NCBI GenBank assembly: GCA_900758845.1
Contig: CAAESW010000005.1
Span: 1-7,567, forward strand
Length of the DNA: 7,567 bases
Source of the DNA: an uncultured Collinsella sp.
GTDB lineage: Bacteria > Actinomycetota > Coriobacteriia > Coriobacteriales > Coriobacteriaceae
Direction of reading: 5' to 3'
The translations under genes and the position numbers were made by a program. Positions within the stretch are counted from its first letter, which is position 1. The number at the start of each line of letters is the position of its first letter. Below are positions 1-4,960 of this stretch, in pieces. The notes under the pieces were generated by a model that saw nothing but the letters and a program-made list of their open reading frames with translations, was not told where the DNA came from and ran no database searches.

Positions 1-36
1 CAGGAGGAAGAGCTCGACCTTCTCCCTGCTGTACAT
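1..36 (-). CDS. Transposase OrfA-like protein of an IS3-family element, N-terminal 12 residues only
   Basis: The minus-strand ATG at 36-34 opens a frame reading MYSREKVELFLL before the window ends. The start is well supported: a GGAGG ribosome binding site (42-46) lies 5 nt upstream. The family call rests on the upstream sequence, which resembles an IS3/IS150 terminal repeat, and on the resemblance of the MYSRE start to OrfA proteins of such elements in gut actinobacteria, which is recalled rather than searched. IS3 OrfA carries a helix-turn-helix that binds the element ends, and is usually followed by OrfB (the DDE catalytic subunit) through a programmed frameshift. None of that is visible here. 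It could instead be the start of an unrelated gene. Confidence 0.45.
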   Translation of the reverse strand, partial: MYSREKVELFLL

Positions 37-93
37 GCGAACCTCCAGTCCGGACCGCTTCACGGTCCAACTTTCTGTCCGCACCCCCAAACA
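1..93 (-). mobile_element. End of an IS3-family (IS150-like) insertion sequence, partial
   Basis: Read on the minus strand, the segment begins with TGT at 93-91, goes through a GGGTGCGGAC stretch to AAGTTGGAC near 75-67, then a ribosome binding site and an ATG at 36. This layout of a terminal TG, an AAGTTGGAC motif inside the terminal repeat and an OrfA start within about 60 bases is typical of IS150-group IS3 elements. A perfect 6-bp inverted repeat (52-57 with 63-68, 5-nt loop) sits between the tip and the start codon. The rest of the element lies outside the window, so the other terminal repeat and the target duplication cannot be seen. The outer boundary at 93 is inferred from the family pattern. 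Confidence 0.5.
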
Positions 94-137
94 GTCCCTA
101 TTTCACCGCAACTTATTGGTGGCCTTTTGGGTGGCAC

Positions 138-332
138 TCAGCGCCACGGATCGGCTTCGAACATCGGCTCGCGCTCGGGACGGCGATCGCTGTAGGGATC
201 GTAGCCGTCGTCGTCCTCGTTCTCGGCACGGATGTAGGGGTCGCGCGGCTTGGGCGCCGGCTTAGGCGCAGGCTTGGGTGCGGCGGGTGCGGCATCGGTC
301 GCCGGCGCGCTTGTCTTGATCTCGTCTTTCAT
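138..332 (-). CDS. Small Ala/Pro/Lys-rich hypothetical protein, 64 aa
   Basis: I do not recognise this protein. The start at 332 is chosen because AAGGAG (341-346) lies 8 nt upstream; an in-frame ATG two codons earlier sits too close to that site. The 64-residue product has three parts: a short charged head (MKDEIKTS), an Ala/Pro/Lys low-complexity stretch at about 9-29 with a repeated KPAP unit, and an acidic, tyrosine-containing tail with an ENEDDDGYDPY core, ending in EADPWR. There is no signal peptide or membrane segment. It looks intrinsically disordered and probably cytoplasmic. It follows clpB on the same strand but a strong terminator separates them, so it probably has its own promoter, though I see no good -35/-10 pair. 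The good ribosome binding site and clean frame make it likely real. Confidence 0.6.
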   Translation of the reverse strand: MKDEIKTSAPATDAAPAAPKPAPKPAPKPRDPYIRAENEDDDGYDPYSDRRPEREPMFEADPWR

Positions 333-340
333 CTGCATAT

Positions 341-346
341 CTCCTT
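341..346 (-). promoter_or_regulatory. Ribosome binding site deciding the start of the small protein
   Basis: Minus-strand AAGGAG lies 8 nt before the ATG at 332. The spacing fits this ATG and is too short (about 2 nt) for the ATG at 338, so translation most likely starts at MKDEIK. Confidence 0.65.
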
Positions 347-382
347 GCCATGCAATCGTGTTCAACATCATCGATTGTCGCA

Positions 383-420
383 CGAAAAAGGGCGGCGGAC
401 CCATTGGATCCGCCGCCCTT
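383..420 (-). terminator. Intrinsic terminator downstream of clpB
   Basis: A perfect 12-bp inverted repeat (388-399 with 409-420) encloses a 9-nt loop. Read on the minus strand, the stem ends in a run of five T (385-389, the last two within the stem). It lies about 45 nt past the clpB stop codon and before the small downstream gene, so it should end the clpB transcript. Confidence 0.85.
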
Positions 421-465
421 GGCGTTTAGAGACGGCTGGCAGATTTTAAGGCATGTCCCAAAAAT

Positions 466-3093
466 CTACTCGGCGTCGGGAACCTCGTAGGTGGCCGCCG
501 GTGTGTTATCGCACACGACGGTAAAGCCGCCGTCCTTGTCGACATCGACCGTCACCTGATCGCCCTCACGCACCGTACCGTCGATGATAGCAGCGGCGAT
601 GGCGTCCACGACCTCGCGCTGGACCAGGCGCTTGAGCGGACGGGCGCCAAAGACCGGGTCCAGGCCTCCCACGGCGAGCATCTGCTTGGCCGCCGGGGTG
701 ATGGCAAGCGTCATGCGCTCCTTGGCGAGACGTGCGCGGACGTCGGCGAGCTGGATGTCGACGATCTTCTCGATCTGCGCCATGCCGAGCGGATGGAACA
801 CCACGATATCGTCGATACGGTTGAGGAACTCGGGGCGGAAGGTTTGAGCCATGGCGGCGTCGACCTGATGGCGCATCTCCTCCTCGTCCTTACCGGACAG
901 ATCGGCGATGGCTTTGGAGCCCACGTTGGACGTCATGATGATAATCGTGTTCTTGAAGGACACCTGGCGACCCTGACCGTCGGTCAGACGGCCGTCGTCG
1001 AGCACCTGCAACAGCACGTTAAAGACATCCGGATGAGCCTTCTCCATCTCGTCGAGCAAGATCACGGAGTACGGACGACGACGCACGGCCTCGGTGAGCT
1101 GGCCGCCCTCGTCGTAACCCACGTATCCCGGGGGCGCACCGATCAGACGCTGGACACTGAACTTCTCCATGTACTCGGACATGTCGATACGCACGAGCGC
1201 GCGCTCGTCATCGAACAGGCACTCGGCAAGCGCCTTGGCGAGCTCGGTCTTGCCCACGCCGGTGGGGCCCAGGAAGAAGAAGCTGCCGATGGGCTTGTCC
1301 GGATCGGAGAGACCCGCACGGCTGCGACGCACGGCCGCGGCGACAGCGGAGACCGCCTCGTCCTGGCCGATGACGCGCTTATGCAGCTCGCCCTCCAGGC
1401 CCTTCAGCTTGTCGAGCTCACCCTGCATCATCTTGGAGACGGGCACGCCGGTCCAGGCGCTCACGACCTCGGCGATCTCATCGGAGGTCACCTGTTCGTT
1501 GAGGCCCTCGCCGTCCTGCTGCTTTTGTGCCTCGAGCGCGGCCTCGGAATCCTGAATCTGCTGCTGCAGGCCCGGAATCACGGAGTAGCGCAGCTCGGAC
1601 GCACGGCCCAGGTCGCCGTTGCGCGTCGCGCGCTCCTCTTCGCTCTTGGCCTCGTCAAGCTGGCCCTTAAGCTCCTGCACGTGGTCGATGGCGTTCTTCT
1701 GGTTGAGCCAGCCGGCCTTTTGCACGTTGAGCTTTTCCTGAACCTCGGCAATCTCCTGGCGCAGGGCCTCCAGACGCTCCTTGGAGGCGTCGTCAGTTTC
1801 CTTCATGAGCGCCTGTTCCTCGATTTGCAGCTGGGTGAGCTGACGCGTGGTGGCGTCGATCTCGACCGGCATGCTGTCGAGCTCCATGCGCAGGCGGCTT
1901 GCGGCCTCATCGACCAGGTCGATGGCCTTGTCGGGCAGGAAACGGTCGGCGATGTAGCGATCGGAGAGGTCGGCAGCCGCCACGAGCGCGCTATCGGTGA
2001 TATGCACGCCGTGGAAGATCTCGTACTTCTCCTTGAGGCCACGCAGAATCGAGATGGTGTCCTCGACGGTAGGCTCGCTCACCATAACGGTCTGGAAACG
2101 ACGGGCAAGCGCCGCGTCCTTCTCGATGTACTTGCGATATTCATCGAGCGTGGTCGCGCCGATCGCGTGCAGGTCGCCACGGGCGAGCGCCGGCTTGAGG
2201 ATGTTGCCGGCGTCCATGGAGCCCTCGGTGGCACCCGCGCCCACGATGGTGTGGAGCTCATCGATGAACAGGATGACCTTGCCTTCGGACTTTTGCACTT
2301 CCTTGAGCACGGCCTTTAAGCGGTCCTCGAACTCACCACGGTACTTGGCGCCGGCGACCAGCGCGCTCATGTCGAGCTCGATGAGGTCGCGGTCGCGCAG
2401 GGTGCTCGGCACGTCGCCGGCCACGATACGCTGGGCGATGCCCTCGACGATGGCAGTTTTACCCACGCCCGGCTCGCCGATGAGCACGGGGTTGTTCTTG
2501 GTGCGACGGGACAGGACCTGGATGGTACGACGAATCTCGTCGGTACGGCCGATGACAGGGTCGAGCTTGCCGGCGCGGGCAAGATCGCAGATGTTGCGTC
2601 CGTACTGCTCCAGCGCCTCAAACTGAGTCTTGTCCTCGGCAGACGTCACGCGGTCATCGCCACGTAGCTCCTCGTAGACCTGCTCGATGCGCTCCTTGGT
2701 CACGCCGGCGTCGCGCAACACGCGGCCGGCCTTGCCCTTGTCCTCGGCAAGTGCCATCAGCAGATGCTCGGTCACCACAAAGCTATCGCCCATCTTGGTG
2801 GCCTTCTTCTCGGCCTTTTCGATGACGCGGACGAGCTCGTTGGACAGGCCCATCTGCTGACCCTCGCCCGAAACCTTGGGCGCGTGGTCGATGGCATCCT
2901 GCGTGGAACGCGCGAGCTGGGCCGGGTCGGCACCGATGCGCTCGATGATCACGGAGATATTGCGCTCGCCGGCACCGAGTAAGGCGGACAGCAGGTGAAT
3001 CGGCTCCACCGCGCCGGCCTGCGCATCGGCAGCCGTGCTCATGGCGGTCTGCAGCGCCTCGCGCGACGTCATTGCTAGCTTATCGATTCTCAT
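466..3093 (-). CDS. clpB: ATP-dependent disaggregase ClpB (Hsp100), 875 aa
   Basis: ClpB is a cytoplasmic hexameric AAA+ chaperone that, with DnaK/DnaJ/GrpE, threads polypeptides out of aggregates after stress. All parts are visible in order. The N-terminal Clp repeat domain spans about 1-145. NBD1 has Walker A GEPGVGKT at 206-213, pore loop KYRG at 250-253, Walker B ending DE at 278-279 and arginine finger residues at 331-332. The coiled-coil middle domain spans about 405-530. NBD2 has Walker A GPTGVGKT at 609-616, pore loop GYVGY at 656-660, Walker B ending DE at 681-682, arginine finger R759 and sensor-2 GARP at 816-819. Length is close to E. coli ClpB (857). The middle domain separates it from ClpA and ClpC. 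The start has a GAGAGGTG ribosome binding site 5 nt upstream, and MRIDK matches the family N-terminus. No key residue is missing. It is transcribed alone and ends at a strong terminator. Confidence 0.99.
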   Translation of the reverse strand: MRIDKLAMTSREALQTAMSTAADAQAGAVEPIHLLSALLGAGERNISVIIERIGADPAQLARSTQDAIDHAPKVSGEGQQMGLSNELVRVIEKAEKKATKMGDSFVVTEHLLMALAEDKGKAGRVLRDAGVTKERIEQVYEELRGDDRVTSAEDKTQFEALEQYGRNICDLARAGKLDPVIGRTDEIRRTIQVLSRRTKNNPVLIGEPGVGKTAIVEGIAQRIVAGDVPSTLRDRDLIELDMSALVAGAKYRGEFEDRLKAVLKEVQKSEGKVILFIDELHTIVGAGATEGSMDAGNILKPALARGDLHAIGATTLDEYRKYIEKDAALARRFQTVMVSEPTVEDTISILRGLKEKYEIFHGVHITDSALVAAADLSDRYIADRFLPDKAIDLVDEAASRLRMELDSMPVEIDATTRQLTQLQIEEQALMKETDDASKERLEALRQEIAEVQEKLNVQKAGWLNQKNAIDHVQELKGQLDEAKSEEERATRNGDLGRASELRYSVIPGLQQQIQDSEAALEAQKQQDGEGLNEQVTSDEIAEVVSAWTGVPVSKMMQGELDKLKGLEGELHKRVIGQDEAVSAVAAAVRRSRAGLSDPDKPIGSFFFLGPTGVGKTELAKALAECLFDDERALVRIDMSEYMEKFSVQRLIGAPPGYVGYDEGGQLTEAVRRRPYSVILLDEMEKAHPDVFNVLLQVLDDGRLTDGQGRQVSFKNTIIIMTSNVGSKAIADLSGKDEEEMRHQVDAAMAQTFRPEFLNRIDDIVVFHPLGMAQIEKIVDIQLADVRARLAKERMTLAITPAAKQMLAVGGLDPVFGARPLKRLVQREVVDAIAAAIIDGTVREGDQVTVDVDKDGGFTVVCDNTPAATYEVPDAE

Positions 3094-3098
3094 GGAAT

Positions 3099-3106
3099 CA
3101 CCTCTC
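3099..3106 (-). promoter_or_regulatory. clpB ribosome binding site
   Basis: Minus-strand AGAGGTGA lies about 5 nt before the clpB ATG and supports that start over the internal ATG at codon 8. Confidence 0.7.
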
Positions 3107-3114
3107 TTGGGGCG

Positions 3115-3132
3115 GCCGCCCTACGGGGCGGC
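3115..3132 (-). promoter_or_regulatory. GC hairpin in the clpB leader
   Basis: A perfect 7-bp stem (3115-3121 with 3126-3132) with a 4-nt loop lies about 8 nt upstream of the clpB ribosome binding site. Part of it also belongs to an overlapping 12-bp GC palindrome (3110-3121), so two alternative folds exist. It could affect translation or transcript stability, but no function can be read from sequence alone. Confidence 0.5.
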
Positions 3133-3171
3133 TTCACGTTGTTCGAGAAGTATTGTTGCCAGCTTTGTACG

Positions 3172-3207
3172 ATCTTATACATAAATCTAAGTCTCTATAT
3201 ATAAGAT
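3172..3207. promoter_or_regulatory. AT-rich inverted repeat upstream of clpB, candidate operator/promoter
   Basis: Twelve-base arms (3172-3183 and 3196-3207, ATCTTATA at the outer ends) are inverted with one mismatch around a 12-nt spacer. The minus-strand copies contain TATAAG and TATATA, both possible -10 hexamers for clpB, with no convincing -35 at 17 nt. The site is about 80-115 nt upstream of the clpB start, where a heat-shock repressor would bind. It does not match CIRCE, HAIR or CtsR consensus sites. Confidence 0.45.
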
Positions 3208-3263
3208 TTTCTGAGTGATTGAAAGATAGGGAGCAGGTGCGCTCACCCGCTACGGCCTTGTCC

Positions 3264-3540
3264 CCTTACTATCTCAATCTGTAACATCTAGCGGCTGTTT
3301 ATGGCTCCAGATGTTACAAATCAAGACGAAATGACCAACGGCGCCCGTTTGTCTCAATCTGTAACATCTACTCGGCAAATTAGGGTCTAACTGTTACAGA
3401 TCGAGACAAACCAAGAACCACCACAAAGATGCCCGTCCCCTTTGTGGTGGTCCAGAGAAGAATCAGCCCCGATTAAAAGAGGCGACATCAAGCCCAGTCT
3501 ACGTTTGGCGATCCCAAGATCCAACGAGAGCACAGCGACA
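3264..3540. repeat. Multi-hairpin intergenic repeat, copy A
   Basis: This segment is a diverged direct duplicate of 4594-4868. It contains hairpin 1 (3272-3289 with 3309-3326; inner ten pairs around TGTAACATCT perfect, outer part with mismatches), hairpin 2 (3348-3366 with 3392-3410, 19 pairs, one mismatch) and hairpin 3 (3417-3428 with 3440-3451, 12 perfect pairs, 11-nt loop). A tail to about 3540 also aligns with copy B through CCAACGAGA. Hairpins 1 and 2 share the arm motif TCTCAATCTGTAACA. The arrangement is like REP/BIME clusters. In the tail, the terminator stem intact in copy B is degenerate here. Confidence 0.8.
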
Positions 3541-3663
3541 AAATCGAGAGCCACCGATAGCCCGATCGCGCAGATATAGATGGAGATTCAAGACAAGGGT
3601 GCCGGCTTAAACGGCTTGGTTATCGTACGCCACAATACTCTCGTCATCGTCCCTGTCGTTTTT

Positions 3664-3708
3664 ATAGTGCTTATAGTAAAAATAGCGGGTTTAGTGAGAA
3701 TAGTATTG
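3664..3708. repeat. Five tandem 9-nt units, consensus WTAGYRnnn
   Basis: Units start at 3664, 3673, 3682, 3691 and 3700 with cores ATAGTG, ATAGTA, ATAGCG, TTAGTG and ATAGTA, each followed by three variable bases. The strict 9-nt period suggests either iterated protein binding sites or, in the plus frame, a three-residue repeat (IVL, IVK, IAG, LVR, IVL) in a doubtful small protein. Confidence 0.55.
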
Positions 3709-3841
3709 CGCAAAACTCGTGAACTCAATTTTGACCCCTCGCCCAGAATGAGGGGAGGCAAATATTCCTATTAGAGGTCAAATCGAAGCCCAATAGGGCC
3801 TTTTCGCCCCGTCATTTCGACCGATCGCTTTCTTTTGAATA

Positions 3842-3870
3842 TTGTCGTAAGCTGGTATCACTTATCTTAA
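3842..3870 (+). promoter_or_regulatory. Possible promoter of the membrane protein gene
   Basis: TTGTCG (3842-3847) could serve as -35. A -10 is uncertain: TATCTT (3863-3868) is spaced only 15 nt away and TCTTAA (3865-3870) is 17 nt away. The position, 30 nt before the chosen GTG start, is suitable, but the match is weak. Confidence 0.25.
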
Positions 3871-3888
3871 TGAATGCATACTGTTTGC

Positions 3889-3892
3889 GAGG
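3889..3892 (+). promoter_or_regulatory. Ribosome binding site deciding a GTG start
   Basis: GAGG lies 8 nt before the GTG at 3901. The upstream in-frame ATG at 3874 has no comparable site, and starting at GTG puts a Lys-Arg pair directly before the membrane segment. Confidence 0.55.
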
Positions 3893-3900
3893 TACCCGCC

Positions 3901-4548
3901 GTGAAACGCTCCACCTATATCGGCCTGCTCGTCTTAGCGTTTGCGATTACCGCAGTCGGCGTAGGAATTATCTATCTCGCATTTCTCCCTGCCTCGGCAA
4001 CGCAGGCGGCGGTTGAAACCGTAAGCTACCCCATCGAAATCCTCACCGATATCGTCAAACCCGATTCGATCACCGTCGATTTCGACGGTACGCCCGCAGC
4101 GCTTGGGGTCAGTAACTATCCCCGAATCGAACTTGGAGCCACGCGCTATACCCAAGATGAGCAGCTTATCGGCAAGGCAACCAGTTTACTCAAAGGCAAG
4201 ACGTTTAAGCGGTGGTACGGCGCCGCAACATATCGAGCCAAGAACGGCCAAATGGTTGGCGGGTATCATTCGACCCTTGAGCTCGATGCGGCAAACGGGA
4301 GCAAATTGTGCAACGTCTCATACGACCCCGGCTGCGTGGACAATGAAGGACCGGGGGTCTATATCTCGGATGGCGACGTAATCTACGTCATGGAGGGCGA
4401 CCAGACGGCAGTCGTCGATTTTATGGATCGGTGTACCGAGGATGCCTACGAACAAACTTGTGAGCCCGATCCACAGACAGCGCGCGACAGTGGCTCAGCA
4501 CGCACTTGGCTATTTGACGATGAAATAACCTGGGCCCCATCGAAATAA
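3901..4548 (+). CDS. Membrane-anchored hypothetical protein, 215 aa
   Basis: I do not recognise a family. The GTG start at 3901 is preferred on ribosome-binding-site and topology grounds; starting at the ATG at 3874 would add nine residues. The protein begins MKRSTYIG, followed by one hydrophobic segment at about 7-30. This is a typical N-in/C-out signal anchor, or an uncleaved signal peptide. The remaining roughly 185 residues would face outside. They are polar and acidic and contain four cysteines (137, 145, 178, 187) that could form two disulfides, the last two in an acidic stretch near the C-terminus. No lipobox, sortase motif or catalytic motif is visible. By eye the gene is less GC-rich than its neighbours. 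It sits alone on the plus strand between the two copies of the multi-hairpin repeat, which may mean recent gain or mobility. It could be a surface-exposed or stress-sensing protein, but no function can be assigned. Confidence 0.8.
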   Translation: MKRSTYIGLLVLAFAITAVGVGIIYLAFLPASATQAAVETVSYPIEILTDIVKPDSITVDFDGTPAALGVSNYPRIELGATRYTQDEQLIGKATSLLKGKTFKRWYGAATYRAKNGQMVGGYHSTLELDAANGSKLCNVSYDPGCVDNEGPGVYISDGDVIYVMEGDQTAVVDFMDRCTEDAYEQTCEPDPQTARDSGSARTWLFDDEITWAPSK

Positions 4549-4562
4549 GGACCCGCCAGGCA

Positions 4563-4760
4563 GGCACCTTTGTGGTGGTTTCGGTTCCGATGTTCCACTG
4601 TCTCGATCTGTAACATCTAGCGGCCCTTTTCGATCCTAGATGTTACAGATTGAGATGAAATGATCGGCGGCGATCGTTTGTCTCAATCTGTAACAGCCGC
4701 TCGTCAAATAGGGGCCCAGATGTTACAGGTCGAGACAAACGGAACCACCGCAAAGGCGCC
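4563..4760. repeat. Outer inverted repeat enclosing the copy B hairpins
   Basis: Eighteen bases at 4563-4580 (core CCTTTGTGGTGGTT) are inverted at 4743-4760 with two non-Watson-Crick positions, so both long hairpins of copy B lie inside a larger palindrome. The right arm can alternatively pair with 4765-4778, which makes the two folds mutually exclusive. Copy A has the local hairpin but no recognisable outer left arm. Confidence 0.6.
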
Positions 4761-4780
4761 TACCCCTTCGTGGTGGTTTT
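4743..4780 (+). terminator. Possible plus-strand terminator of the membrane protein gene
   Basis: Hairpin 3 of copy B is followed on the plus strand by TTTT (4777-4780, partly within the stem). The T run is short and the stem is imperfect, so termination is only possible, not clear. No better terminator is seen after the stop at 4548. Confidence 0.3.
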
Positions 4781-4784
4781 CGAC

Positions 4785-4818
4785 AAAAAGAAGCCGCCCC
4801 GATAACAGAGGCGGCTTC
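4785..4818 (-). terminator. Intrinsic terminator for the hydratase gene
   Basis: A perfect 9-bp stem (4790-4798 with 4810-4818) has an 11-nt loop. Read on the minus strand, it is followed directly by five T (4785-4789). It is the first classical terminator downstream of the hydratase stop codon, about 145 nt away, beyond the 22-bp-arm palindrome. Confidence 0.8.
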
Positions 4819-4871
4819 AAGCAAGTCTATTTTTAGCGTCCCTCAAGACCCAACGAGAACGCAGAAATGTA

Positions 4872-4945
4872 GCCCGGGGCTTACCCTTTCCCGAACGCGA
4901 CCCTCGCGAAGCGCGTGAGCGGGCGGGAAAGGGTAAGCCCCGGGC
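4872..4945. repeat. Palindrome with perfect 22-bp arms after the hydratase gene
   Basis: The arms 4872-4893 and 4924-4945 (GGGGCTTACCC core) are exact inverted complements around a 30-nt centre that has its own small ACGCG/CGCGT pairing. It begins 15 nt past the hydratase stop. There is no T-rich tail on either side, so it is not a standard terminator. It may protect the 3' end of the mRNA from exonucleases, or be an interspersed palindromic repeat. Confidence 0.75.
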
Positions 4946-4960
4946 GGACAATTAAGTGCG

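Larger units (their letters stand above)
3094..3900. other. Long non-coding interval between clpB and the membrane protein gene
   Basis: I see no convincing gene in these 807 bases. From left to right it holds the clpB leader and candidate operator, repeat copy A (about 3264-3540), a five-unit 9-nt tandem repeat (3664-3708), a small inverted repeat (3735-3740 with 3750-3755), and the start region of the membrane protein gene. A 64-codon plus frame (3580-3774) and a 19-codon minus frame (3588-3647) exist, but both are weak. No tRNA, rRNA or riboswitch pattern was recognised. Confidence 0.6.
4594..4868. repeat. Multi-hairpin intergenic repeat, copy B
   Basis: This is the second copy of the element at 3264-3540, in the same orientation. 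Hairpin 1 pairs 4601-4620 with 4636-4655 (20 pairs, one G-T). Hairpin 2 pairs 4677-4695 with 4721-4739 (19 pairs, two wobble-type differences). Hairpin 3 pairs 4743-4756 with 4765-4778. Its tail contains the intact terminator stem at 4790-4818 and the CCAACGAGA end shared with copy A. It lies between two convergent genes, the membrane protein and the hydratase, so it may also serve as a transcription barrier. Stems here are better preserved than in copy A. Confidence 0.8.

Noticed and set aside
793..2319. Long plus-strand open frame (about 508 codons) opposite clpB
   Set aside because: It lies wholly antisense to a complete, motif-rich ClpB, and its length follows from GC-rich codon bias. Its product is low-complexity Leu/Gly/Val/His-rich with no recognisable domain.
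3094..3260. CIRCE, HAIR or CtsR box upstream of clpB
   Set aside because: I looked for the TTAGCACTC/GAGTGCTAA, CTTGAGT/ACTCAAG and GTCAAA tandem patterns and found none with more than chance similarity.
3391..3583. Minus-strand open frame resembling the end of a membrane protein
   Set aside because: It has no supported start and reads through two hairpins of repeat copy A. The matching frame in copy B contains stop codons.
3580..3774. Plus-strand 64-codon frame with an Ile/Val-rich middle
   Set aside because: No ribosome binding site precedes it and it runs through the 9-nt tandem repeat and a small hairpin. The hydrophobic stretch is explained by the repeat. Weak, though not excluded.
3788..3803. 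Short GCCC/GGGC hairpin followed by CTTTT as a plus-strand terminator
   Set aside because: The stem is only four base pairs and there is no supported gene directly upstream on that strand.
3272..4739. CRISPR array, suggested by repeated TCTCAATCTGTAACA units at 3272, 3351, 4601 and 4681
   Set aside because: The units are arms of hairpins, each with an inverted partner. The intervening sequences are themselves similar between copies, spacing is irregular and there are no cas genes.
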